From positions 210,670-238,008 of the forward strand of contig NMRA01000629.1 in NCBI GenBank assembly GCA_002633005.1: a stretch of 27,339 nt of DNA. The letters are read 5' to 3'. Positions 1-8,420 of the stretch are shown here, in pieces (positions within the stretch are counted from its first letter, which is position 1; each line of letters starts with the position of its first letter). Origin of the DNA: Phoronis australis. Its lineage: Eukaryota > Phoronida > Phoronidae. Under the pieces are notes generated by a model. The model saw nothing but the letters and a program-made list of their open reading frames with translations. It searched no databases and was not told the origin of the DNA. Position numbers and translations under genes: made by a program.

Positions 1-1055
1 TAAAACTGCACACATTTAAATCTTTTTTCATCCGTATAATTTTAATTACCGGGGTTAATTAATAAACTCACCATTTCTACGTGGTGAACCATCAGCTGCC
101 GTCCCGTGCCACGGCCAGTCCGGTCTGCTGGGCTCAGTGTTGTTGGCTAACGAGACACTGAACGAAAAAGTAAATATCGCAAGAGAATAAAACCTAACAT
201 GCATATCACCATGTATAATTTAAGCATAATTTAAAAAATATAGTGGCTATATTTCAACTTAATTAAAATTATAGTTGTTGAGTTGCCAAAATCTCGCCGG
301 GCGGAAAAGTGGCCGGGCCCGGTTTAGTAGCCTCACCATGGTCACGTTCATTGAATATATATTTTACCCCAGCGTTTAAGCCGAGCAACCACAACAACGT
401 AGATTATTAACACTTTCATCGTAATTATATGTTATCAATAGTTATTACAAATGGGGTTTTAAACACGGATATGTCGGACACAAAGACTTCTTTTCCACAC
501 AAATTCGCCACTCATCAGTACATTCACTGTCTGGTTCATGAACTCTCGTGACCTGTGGCTACAGTCAGCAGCAGAATATAGGTCAAGGTGCTTGGTTAAG
601 ATTCTCTGGCAGACAGTCTTACTTGAGCAATAAAATGACACGTTATTGATGAGAAGCGCCATCTGGTTGCCGTAAAGGTTTTGGATGAGCGGGTACCTTT
701 TGCCGGACCTACCGGCGAACTTTGAAAGCTGAAGTTCCCGCCCTTCGCGTAGGTGCTGCCGGGAACCAGCCGTGCATTTGCCGTGTTGTTAAACATTAAA
801 ATGTCAAATATGTGCACAAAGACTATTAAATGTCATATCAACAGCATTTATTTTTATCAAATACAAACAATAATTCATTGAAATACAATCAGTTTCAAGT
901 AACGCCAATTAAACTGAGACAAGTATAAGTGGTGGCATTTTGGAAACGAACATTTGACTGACAAGACCGCAATGGCTCACCTTTTGCCTATTTAAAGATT
1001 GAGGTCATGAAGTCACATCACCTAGCGAGCGCGGTAAAAATTGGAGCGTGCGCAG
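1..1055. other. Non-coding stretch, no gene recognised
   Basis: I see no open frame with splice signals or a recognisable domain on either strand. Short minus-strand frames around 459-817 overlap each other and have no family resemblance. The sequence is AT-rich with GC-richer islands near 95-150 and 690-770. Nothing repeats elsewhere in the window. Confidence 0.4.
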
Positions 1056-1063
1056 TATAAAAA
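1045..1063 (+). promoter_or_regulatory. Possible TATA-type core promoter
   Basis: A TATAAAAA box at 1056-1063 follows a GCGTGCGCA word at 1047-1055, which resembles an NRF-1 half site. It lies about 760 bases before the start codon at 1815 and about 110 bases before another ATGGCG at 1166. It could drive the OTU-hAT gene through a 5' untranslated exon. This is inference from motifs only. Confidence 0.22.
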
Positions 1064-1165
1064 TGGTGAGTTCACGATTTTGGGAACTGAAATAGGGACT
1101 TTGTAAGATTTGTCTCCCTTGGACTTTTTTCGTCAACAGGCGTGATTTCACGTAACTTCCTCAAA

Positions 1166-1267
1166 ATGGCGTCCCGTGAGAGAAACTCGAGCGAACCGCG
1201 AGGTTTTCATGGATATGTTCAAGTTATTTGTAGACTAAATTGTATCCAGAGTCAGAGTATGTGTTAA
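1166..1267 (+). CDS. Possible short upstream ORF or 5' exon (33 codons)
   Basis: The frame starts in a good eukaryotic context (AAAATGGCG), begins MASRERNSSEPRG and ends at a TAA. It sits about 110 bases after the TATA box at 1056, so it could be an upstream ORF or a first exon. No convincing splice donor follows the polar segment, and I recognise no family. Chance is a reasonable alternative. Confidence 0.13.
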   Translation: MASRERNSSEPRGFHGYVQVICRLNCIQSQSMC

Positions 1268-1489
1268 TTATAACTCCATGTGCACATATGCATGTTTCAT
1301 TTGATTTTATTTGCTGTATTTTGAAGTGAGTAACTTTTTATGGGGATACACTATCGCCCCTGTATGCCTGCGGCAAGGCCTAGACCGGGTTGAGTTCCAA
1401 TTCATGTCGTGAACACATCCACTACCACAAGAAACTGTAAGAGCACCGCATTTATCCACCTTCACTCTTATCAGGCTTCTATTGACATA

Positions 1490-1540
1490 GGGCCGTAGGA
1501 AGCGGGGGGGCCGGTGCCCCCCCCCAAAAAAAAATTTTCA
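1490..1540 (+). repeat. G-run-associated interspersed repeat, copy 1
   Basis: The word GGGCCGTAGGAAGC is followed by a G-run, CCGGTG, a C-run, a run of nine A's and TTTT. The GTAGGAAG core and the CGGTGCCCCC word recur, inverted relative to each other, near 8290-8331. The GGCCCGTAGGAAGG word recurs at 27297. The G-run/C-run pair here can fold into a hairpin. It looks like the end of a dispersed repeat; the family is not identified. Confidence 0.45.
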
Positions 1541-1814
1541 GCGTAGAAGCTTCTGCAACATTGTATTTTGATTTGAAGTAGTTTTCTCAGACTTATAACG
1601 AAATTGAAGAATCTGACTTAGTTATCAGAAAAGCATCATAAAAACGTGTGGATCAGGCAGCTTTTATTTCGCCAAAGAATCGTTTCCCAAGACTGCAGAA
1701 CAAGACTTCAAGTTGATGTTTGGCCTCACGTGTGTCCAGTAAGTGTTACATTATATCTAGCAGTAGCACGTGCAGTTCTAAGCTTGAACTTTGGTGTTCA
1801 GTGCATTATTCGAG

Positions 1815-1832
1815 ATGTCGACCACAATGGAG
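1815..1832 (+). CDS. Exon 1 of the OTU-hAT gene (MSTTME)
   Basis: Six codons end in ATGGAG followed by the donor gtaatt at 1833. The next exon opens after a TTTTACAG acceptor at 1953 with GGCCTTGGAGAACTC, keeping phase 0. The frame is closed upstream by a TGA at 1782-1784. The second ATG, four codons in, is an alternative start. Confidence 0.5.
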
Positions 1833-4800
1833 GTAATTGAGTTTTCTAACGTTGTGGAGTTGTTTTTACTGTTCACTGTGATTGTCGCATGCACGTTATA
1901 GCAGGAAACTGGAGTAAATTTCGATCAGTGGTCACAAATTCTGTATTTTACAGGGCCTTGGAGAACTCGTGGCGTCGATTGGATACGACTCGCAGAAAGC
2001 TGGAAGTCTATACGACACATACAGTAACCTTGTAACACAAGCTGTTGAATCCCCTCTTTCTACATCTAGTTTGTTGGAAAATGCTCTGATCGACGAGTTC
2101 GCAAAATGCATAATTCCCGAATCTCACCAGTCAACACACGAACCCATTCGCACATCTGGGGACGGCAACTGTTTATTTCGAGCCGCTTCTCTTTGCATAA
2201 CTGGTATAACTTTATATTTTTCGTAATAGATTTTTGACTTTTACTTTAGTCGATATTACATGGGCGGCGCAGCATTTAGTGGGGAGCTATATTCCCTCAG
2301 CCCCCTATCAGGTGCGCCGCCTACGCCCGCGGACGGTGCACCACTGAATTAAGGGGGGTGATAGCCTCTCAGCCCCCTATAGTGCGCCGCCCATGTATTA
2401 AGAATCGATTTTGGCTCATAGTGTTTGTTTTCTGATCGTGTTTTTGCTGAACGTAAACGACAAATCACACGGTCTGTCTAGAAATGTAATGAATTACCCG
2501 TTGCTAAAATAGAAGTCATTGACTATTATGGTAGAAAAAGCCTGGGTTTTGAGGTATCGGCTAATTCAAACATGTACCCTGTTTTAATAATGATGAATAG
2601 AGATATATCTTAACTTGTGTGACAATAACTTGTATAATGACGAAAAACTTATAGTATTAACACTCATTCTCTAAAATTAAAGAGTTTAAATATTTTCAAT
2701 GAAATTTCCAAAGAACTGGGAGTGAAAAATTGAAAAAAGGGGTCAACGACCCACAGTTTATCTATAGTGCAGAATACTTTCTCCAACTGTGGTATTCATG
2801 CATAAAGTGCATGCATTTAACATTAACTACGTTCACTCAACTCCTATGCTGGAAGACCGTAGATTTGATCGTTTGCACAGGAAGCAGTTATTGATTTGAT
2901 CACGGTGATAATACACGTGCACCTTTTGCATTTTGGTCTCAAATATTGTTTGTTCACCATATTTCCGGATAGCATTCAACAGTGGCTGTAGTACAATGAC
3001 AAAATAGAATTTGTGAACTACTTTTGTAAGTCCCACAGTGTCGCATTATAACGGGGAAATCAGAAACGTATTTCACTTTCTTATGAAACGCGAGTAGTAG
3101 CTCAGTGAAACATAAGAATATGAGACACAGAGTTCCTTCTTTCATACCCAAAAAGTAAAAGAAATACATGTACGTTAAAAAATATGTTATAGGCTTTGCT
3201 GTACTACTAAATGTCAAATGAACCAAAGTTCAATTTGGATAAGCAAAATGACGCCCATTAGCGGAGTGCGTGTTTAACAGAAACTACGAAGTAAATAGCC
3301 TATGCAAATTATCACAACAGCCTAAAAATACAAAATTAGTTTTTACATTAACACATCGCGCCTTACTAAGGTTATGTAGCACCTTCTCGTCATGCCTGTA
3401 TATTTAGCCAAATACATATATACCAAATTGTATACAACTTAGCCCAGCAAAAGTATATTTTTGGAAAGTAGTAATTCCGTAGAATTTGATTTTTGATTTC
3501 AAGTTTTTACATTAACACATCGCGCCTTACTAAGGTTATGTAGCACCTTCTCGTCATGCCTGTATATTTAGCCAAATAAACTTATACTAAATTGTATACA
3601 ACTTAGCCCAGCAAAAGTATATTTTTGGAAAGTAGTAATTCCGTAGAATTTGATTTTTGATTTCATACCAGTCCGTAACTAAATAGGTTGCTTGACATTA
3701 ACTTATAGGAAAAGTTAGCAAATTAATAAGGTACATTCTGTTAATCAAACAAAACAACGGCGTCAATAGCATGCGCAAATTTCGTGTAGTATAATTGTTT
3801 AAGATAAAATCTCAAAAACGCTGTTACAATTTTCTAAAATATCGCTTCGTTTTCGTTTTATGCAACTTTGTTTTCATTAAAATCTGAAGCACTATTTTGA
3901 TTAGCCCTCATGCAAAAGCGAACATTTTAAGAAAAATTCCTAACAGCTGTTCGAGAACAGTGTATCGGAATTTGAAAGTTCGATGCAAATTCAATACATT
4001 TTTGAATTTGGAAAAAATTGGAACTCTTATTAGGTTCTACATAACTTTAAAAGCACAAAATGCAAAACTTAGATTATAAAAAATTGTGACAAGTTTCCGN
4101 CGGTTTCCTAGCAGAAAACTAACCTGAAATTGTGCAAATAGTAATGTTAGGTTCGCGAAGGCGGTTACATGTATGTGGCTTGTCCCTTTGAAACAACTAT
4201 CATCCCGTACTTTGTTCTGTGTATGAGCGCATTTTGGGCATTTGCCATGAAGTTGGGGACGTGAAATGGGAAAAAAAACATTGTCATTCACTAAAAGTGC
4301 CATTTTGGAAAGTCGAAATTATGTCTATAAACTCTTTCCTGGAATAAGGCCCATTTACGAATTTCTTGTCATTACACAGAATTTCAAATCCCATCTAAAG
4401 TATCGCATGGCCTTATTTTACAAAGGCAAGTAATCTCTTGATACAACCTTGCAGTTGCTTAATTTCTGTTTATAGGTGACGAATCCCTCCACGTGACATT
4501 AAGGCTGCTGACTGCAGCCGAGCTCTTCATTCACTCTGACTTTTATGCAAGGCAGCCACACGTTATTGCTGCTACTCAGAAAGAAAACTCTATATCTTCG
4601 GATTTTCAAACATTATTCACTGTGGTAATGTAATCTCTTGATACAACCTTGCAGTTGCTTAATTTCTGTTTATAGGTGACGAATCCCTCCACGTGACATT
4701 AAGGCTGCAGCCGAGCTCTTCATTCACTCTGACTTTCATGCAAGGCACCCACACGTTATTGCTGCTACTCAGAAAGAAAACTCTATATCTTCGGATTTTC

Positions 4801-6636
4801 AAACATTATTCACTGTGGTAATGTCTCAGGAGGACGGTCTTGGAGACACTAAACGATGATAATGAAGCAGCCATTGTAAGAGAGGCAAAGCATCTGTGCC
4901 AGGATGATAATTGGAGTGGTCTCATGGCTGTCATGGGTCTGTCGTCTGTATTGAAAATGCCAGTAACAAGTGTATATCCCGACGTAGGAAAAAGTGTTCA
5001 TTACCTTCATGGAAAGATCTTACCACGTGTATTAGGAAATGCTTCATGCAACAAATATGCGATTTTCTTGTGGTCTAAAGATGGAAATCTTGACAACCGA
5101 CCCGGCGCGATTTTTGAACCAAATCATGTCGTAGCAGTTAGAATAAAAAACACACGCCCTGTACCTGAGTGTCAAATGAATAAAAAAAGATTTTGCGACG
5201 ATTCCCAGGAATGTTCAAGAGCAAAGAAGCAGCACGCTTCCAGTCACCAAAGAAAATATGTGCCTTCTTTAAGGTAAAATCCCTACCTGTAACCAGTAAC
5301 TCACTCACGCTCGAAACTCACTTAATAGGCGGCGCAAGCAAAGAAGCAGCACGGTTCCAGTCACCAAAGAAAAATAGGTGCCTTCTTTAAGGTAAAATCT
5401 CTACCTGTAACCAGTAACTCACTCACGCTCGAAACTCACTTAATAGGCGGCGCATCATGCACTAAACCTGGAGGTGCTTCAGCTTGGAATATAAAAAATA
5501 ACTCTGAAACGTCAAACACAGAACTATCGGACGTCCTGGAGTCCCACAGTAGCTGTCCTACGCAGTTAGCAAACAGCACTTCTGAAGAAGCCACATTGCA
5601 CACAGAGCCACTTGTGGTGAACGCTGGGACTCACAAATCTGGTACTACGAATTTAGAACCATCGAGCCAGTCACAGGAGCTTTATTGTAGCTCTTCAGCA
5701 CCAAGTGAAAACTCCCAGACTCACCAAAACAGTTCTTCTCAGTCGGATCACACCATGCAAGAAAAACGTGGTTTACACAACATTCCCGAGCATCCACACA
5801 AACCTTCAAATCACGTCTTTCCAAAACGACCTTTTGGCAAGAAAAATCGTCAATTTCAAAAACAGTGGTTTATCTCATGGCCGTGGCTGCATTATATTGA
5901 GGGGGAAGATAAGGTGTTGTGTCACATATGTGCAAAAGCTTACCACATGGGTCTGCTGTCTTCAGCAAAACAAGAGGTATCATTTGTTGTTACTGGTTAT
6001 ACCAACTGGAAAAAGGCTACTAACAAGACGTCTGGCTTTACGAAGCATGAGAAATCTGAGTGCCATAAAGACACATATGTGCAAAAGCTTACCACATGGG
6101 TCTGCTGTCTTCAGCAAAACAAGAGCTATCATTTGTTGTTACCGGTTGTACCGACTGGAAAAAGGCTACTGACAAGACGTCTGGCTTTACGAAGCATGAG
6201 AAATCTGAGTGCCATAAAGAAGCAATGGAACGCACACTGATAGTGAAGTTGTCTGTCAAAGATGTTGCGGAACAACTGTCAACAGCCCACGGAGAGCAAA
6301 AGGCGAAAAACCGCAGAATGTTCCTGAAAATATTAACAAACATACGTTTTTTGGCAAGACAAGGTATACCATTTAGGGGTGACGGAGATGAACAAGATTC
6401 CAATTTTATTCAACTACTCCATCTAAAAGAAACAGAGACAGATATTTTGAAATCATGGTTGTCGCAGAAAACAAATAAATATACGTCTCCAGATATTCAA
6501 AATGAAGCGATCAAACTGATGACTTTAAAAGTTCTCCGAGAAATAGCGTCGTGCATTCGCGGCAGTCCTTATTTTAGTATAGGCCCTACTGGCAGACGAA
6601 ACTACTGACGTGTCTAATAGCGAACAACTCGTCGTT
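1815..6636 (+). CDS. OTU protease-hAT transposase composite gene, broken as assembled and 3'-truncated
   Basis: Three exons are proposed: 1815-1832, 1954-2203 and 4476 onward. In-frame TGA lies 33 bases before the start. Donor and acceptor phases agree at both introns: phase 0 after MSTTME, then phase 1 giving SLCITG|DES. The order is OTU N-half, OTU C-half with catalytic His, PIP-type box, polar linker, TTF zinc finger and hAT DUF4371-like region ending at ADETTD. Reading is interrupted by tandem copies at 4431-4823, 5220-5454 and 5923-6220, by a 7-bp deletion near 4709, by an apparent extra base at 4851-4853 and by another at 6584-6586. The gene runs into an unknown base at 6637 and its remaining transposase is absent. 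OTU domains cleave ubiquitin linkages, and hAT transposases cut and paste DNA. Whether this is a live element, a domesticated gene or a pseudogene cannot be told here. Confidence 0.72.
1954..2203 (+). CDS. Exon 2: OTU domain, N-terminal half with Asp/Cys
   Basis: The 83-codon exon begins GLGELVASIGYDSQ and ends at SGDGNCLFRAASLCIT plus one base, followed by the donor gtataa at 2204. SGDGNCLFRA is the signature of OTU cysteine proteases; the Asp codon is at 2161-2163 and the Cys codon at 2170-2172. The exon ends in phase 1, and the acceptor at 4475 restores Gly at the junction, which supports the long intron. The wording around the motif resembles vertnin-like and transposon-linked OTU proteins more than classical OTUB or A20 enzymes. 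The family comparison is from memory. Confidence 0.75.
2257..2397. mobile_element. MITE-like element, 15-bp perfect terminal inverted repeats
   Basis: The left end TACATGGGCGGCGCA (2257-2271) is the exact reverse complement of the right end (2383-2397). The outermost TA could be a TA target duplication, as in Tc1/mariner-type insertions, leaving CATGGGCGGCGCA as the repeat. Inside, CAGCCCCCTAT followed closely by TGCGCCGCC occurs twice, so the right end is echoed internally near 2299-2322. It is far GC-richer than the intron around it and has no coding capacity. It is probably a non-autonomous DNA element of unknown superfamily. Confidence 0.7.
3338..3665 (+). repeat. Tandem duplication, 164-bp unit x2
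   Basis: Positions 3338-3501 and 3502-3665 are adjacent direct copies starting AGTTTTTACATTAACAC. They differ mainly in a short block (ATACATATATACCAAA against ATAAACTTATACTAAA). There is no unknown base at the junction. Either a recent tandem duplication or two alleles left end to end by the assembler; the latter fits the rest of the window. Confidence 0.85.
4100..4100. other. Single unknown base (contig join)
   Basis: One n lies inside intron 2. Unlike most other unknown bases here, I see no direct copy on the two sides, so this join may hide missing sequence rather than overlap. Confidence 0.6.
4431..4823 (+). repeat. Tandem duplication across an intron-exon boundary (200 + 193 bp)
   Basis: Copy 1 is 4431-4630 and copy 2 is 4631-4823. 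Each holds the end of intron 2, its TATAG acceptor and the first about 150 coding bases of exon 3. Copy 1 keeps the frame (GDESLHVTLRLLTAAELF) but runs into TAA at 4631. Copy 2 lacks 7 bp between two CTGC words, so its frame fails. Two other substitutions separate the copies. Collapsing to one copy with copy 1's sequence restores the frame as far as about 4850. Confidence 0.85.
4676..5219 (+). CDS. Exon 3, first part: OTU domain, C-terminal half with catalytic His
   Basis: After the duplicated start, coding resumes around LNDDNEAAIVREAKHLCQDD, then a Trp-containing stretch and GLSSVLKMPVTSVYPDVGK. It reaches IFEPNHVVAVR, whose His codon at 5125-5127 matches the C-terminal PNH motif of OTU proteases. 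With Asp and Cys from exon 2 the catalytic set is visible. The frame from the duplicated segment (VVMSQEDGLGDT) meets this frame only if one A of AAA at 4851-4853 is removed, so there is an apparent +1 in a short homopolymer. The string gtaatgtctcag at 4818-4829 mimics a 12-base intron but reads better as coding VMSQ. Confidence 0.65.
5220..5454 (+). repeat. Tandem duplication inside the coding region (117 + 118 bp)
   Basis: Copy 1 is 5220-5336 and copy 2 is 5337-5454, both opening AGCAAAGAAGCAGCAC and closing GGCGGCGCA. Copy 1 lacks one base (AAAATATGTG against AAAAATAGGTG). The upstream OTU frame terminates in copy 1 at 5275-5277. In copy 2 the same frame runs on through the PIP-type box and into the downstream reading frame. 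Removing one copy therefore joins the OTU and hAT halves in a single frame. Confidence 0.85.
5365..5388 (+). other. PIP-box-like PCNA-interaction motif (QRKIGAFF)
   Basis: The codons read Q-R-K-I-G-A-F-F followed by K-V-K, an exact match to the PCNA-interacting consensus Q-x-x-[ILM]-x-x-aromatic-aromatic, with the basic flank seen in strong examples. It lies in the frame connecting the OTU and transposase halves. The neighbouring duplicate (about 5248-5270) would encode QRKICAFF but for a missing base. PIP boxes dock proteins on the sliding clamp at replication forks. Binding here is inference. Confidence 0.5.
5455..5859 (+). CDS. Exon 3, polar linker between OTU/PIP and zinc finger
   Basis: The frame is continuous from the PIP-type box through about 135 codons rich in Ser, Thr, Asn, Gln and His (for example SSQSQELYCSSSAPSENSQ). 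It ends in a basic patch (KRPFGKKNRQFQK) just before the zinc finger. It looks disordered, with no recognisable fold. The basic patch could serve as a nuclear localisation signal. Confidence 0.6.
5860..6220 (+). CDS. Exon 3, TTF-type zinc finger, internally duplicated
   Basis: The segment reads KQWFISWPWLHYIEG, then VLCHICAKAY with Cys codons at 5920-5922 and 5929-5931, then TGYTNWKKATNKTSGFTKHEKSECHK with His at 6046-6048 and 6064-6066 giving H-x5-H. This order (Trp-rich strand, C-x2-C, G-Y-T-N-W-K, H-x5-H) is that of TTF-type fingers at the front of ZMYM1-like hAT transposases. Positions 5923-6071 and 6072-6220 are direct 149-bp copies (about 3% different), which shifts the frame by two and cuts the reading frame. 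One copy alone gives a single intact finger. Confidence 0.7.
6221..6636 (+). CDS. Exon 3, hAT transposase N-terminal half (DUF4371-like), truncated at a gap
   Basis: After the finger the frame continues EAMERTLIVKLSVKDVAEQL, then RRMFLKILTNIRFLARQGIPFRGDGDE, NFIQLLHLKE, SPDIQNEAIKLM and SPYFSI. These are the characteristic steps of DUF4371/ZMYM1-like hAT transposases. One extra C in CCC at 6584-6586 shifts the frame. In the shifted frame the sequence reads ADETTDVSNSEQLVV up to the unknown base at 6637. ADETTD carries the first catalytic Asp of hAT enzymes. The rest of the RNase H fold, later acidic residues and the hATC dimerisation region are missing after the gap. Confidence 0.72.
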
Positions 6637-6637
6637 N
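6637..6637. other. Single unknown base truncating the transposase
   Basis: One n sits immediately after the LVV of the hAT motif. The sequence after it (from 6638) is not a continuation of the transposase and not a copy of the sequence before it. The unknown base therefore stands for a join to unrelated or distant sequence. Confidence 0.65.
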
Positions 6638-8287
6638 CGAGTTGCCACTCCGTTGGCGTTTATTACTGAGCGTTCTGTTTCAAAATGAATTATTCTCACC
6701 CTAACCAATACTTGTATAAAACTGAAACAAAGTCTGTCTCATTAGATGCAATTTATAATGCCTTTAGAGTGTTCGTAAGTGCACGAAATGATTTGAGAAG
6801 CCAGCAATGAATAAACCACTGCGTTACCGGCTTTAGGTGCAATAAAACTAATTGATGGGCCACCGCGAGGTTGTGTGAGCTCATGCTAATTTAGTGTTTG
6901 CTGGCAGAAACTGTTGTGAAACAACTCGATTTCCACCCCACGACCAGGTGTTAGGGGAATCTTTATTTACATTTACATTACTCAAATAATTATTGTCAAT
7001 GTACAACCTCTGCCCTGACGGTGCTGTGGCCAAAGCGGAACTGAATTCGCGGCCCCCGACGAGTAAGTAGATTTGCAGTTTCGTGGCTAATTGACCAACA
7101 TACTCACGTGCACATTACTTTGGCTCACTAGTATAGTATTTTCTTGACTAGAAGTTTAGTTTCCACTGAACTTTGGCTGTTTTGTTCGTGATGTCTGATC
7201 AGTTTCCGAGCCACTGGCCGGGATTCGAGTCAACCTGAATCCGGCCGGCGCCGCCGCGACGGGCCTGATCGGGCTCCGAGCCACTGGCCAGGATAACAAG
7301 CGTTTTGTGTTTAGAACTCAAAAAATCACAAGTCTAAACAACGCAGATCTAGGTTCTCCTGTCTGTATCTCACGGAAAATACTTCGAAATTATCTCCGAC
7401 CGCAAACTCCTGCTACGGACAGTTATTGGCCTGCCGATTTTTGTAGGCTACGGTGTGTCCAAATACCAATAAATCTGTAAGAGCGAAATGAAACAACACG
7501 TTTTTGTAAGAACTCGGTGTATTTTTAAGAGTTTTACATCGAAGTTTGATGATTTATTGGTGCTAAACGATGATTCCAAGCGATAAGCTGACATCAGTAA
7601 CCCGTGTTGTGAACTGCTGAACAGAATGCGTGTGAAACCGATGACGTAATTGGATAATTTCAACACCTCAGTCTGCCGTCCGGTGTCAGGTAACGCAAGC
7701 TAACGTGTCGTTATGGAGTAGAACTACTCGATCTAAATTGATACAAATTAGGTTGTTTTTTGGGTGGCATGCTCCTTTAAGTCATATTTACGTTCCACAA
7801 TGGGACAGGGGAGGTTGAACCATTTAATGTTGCTCCATGTTCACAAAGGCATGTGCGATAAGCTAATTTGGTGGATGTGGCAAACGATTTTGTACGAGGA
7901 AGTGAAATGCGAAAGGCACAACTCGGGGTTTTTACCACGTTAGACTTAGCTGCAGCCCGAGTTCCTGTGTGCAGCAGGGCAACGTCCACTGATTTATGTT
8001 GAAGAGTAAATAAAAACATTTATAATTATTTCACACCTTCATTCTTACTGTTCAGCAAGAGTAATCGTATGAGCGGCATGTATGTTGCTCCAAAAATTTC
8101 CAGNTCAATCTTAACAAAAGATTAACTCTAGAAGTACAGCATCTGTTACACACCTTATTATTAGTAGACATATTTTTTCACATAATTCAAAACGTACCTA
8201 GTGGTTGCAGTAGTTCATTTTACAGCGTTGATATATACACCCCAGTGCAACGCAGTGGTTTCGAAATTAGAATTTTCGCATCGACCA
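6638..8287. other. Non-coding stretch, no gene recognised
   Basis: No domain or spliced exon is supported. At 7194-7226 and 7264-7296 a word containing GAGCCACTGGCC is repeated about 70 bases apart in a GC-rich island (7190-7300). Minus-strand frames at 7448-7666 and 7777-8019 have no family resemblance. A single unknown base at 8104 has no flanking copy. Confidence 0.4.
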
Positions 8288-8331
8288 GGGTCGGTGCCCC
8301 CCAATAATTTTTACCTTCCTACGAGCCTGAC
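8288..8331 (-). repeat. G-run-associated interspersed repeat, copy 2 (inverted)
   Basis: Read on the minus strand this is GGCTCGTAGGAAGG, then TAAAAATTATTGGGGGG and CACCGACC. The same order (GGCCCGTAGGAAGG, A-run, TTATT, G-run) appears at 27297-27339 on the plus strand. Its plus-strand CGGTGCCCCCC word also occurs at about 1511. It is a dispersed repeat end. Confidence 0.55.
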
Positions 8332-8420
8332 GTATTTGGGTTTATTCATTCGAACCAGAAGTAATTGAATTTAGCCAAAATTATTTTCAACCGCAATGTG
8401 TTGCAGACATTCAGGACATG

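Larger units (their letters stand above)
2204..4475 (+). other. Intron 2 of the OTU-hAT gene
   Basis: The intron runs from gtataa to TTTATAG. It holds a 141-bp inverted-repeat element at 2257-2397, a 164-bp tandem copy at 3338-3665 and a single unknown base at 4100. Because of the unknown base and the tandem copies its true length is uncertain. No nested coding frame with recognisable domains was found on either strand. Confidence 0.55.

Noticed and set aside
4818-4829. A 12-base intron gtaatgtctcag
   Set aside because: Too short to splice. The bases read in frame as coding, and the downstream break is better explained by one extra A at 4851-4853.
5327-5454. GGCGGCGCA words in the coding duplication as remnants of the MITE at 2257
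   Set aside because: Only nine bases match the MITE end, they encode a plausible in-frame GGA, and there is no inverted partner.
7215-7235. GGATTCGAGTC as a tRNA or SINE B box
   Set aside because: No matching A box at the right distance and no cloverleaf pairing; a chance resemblance.
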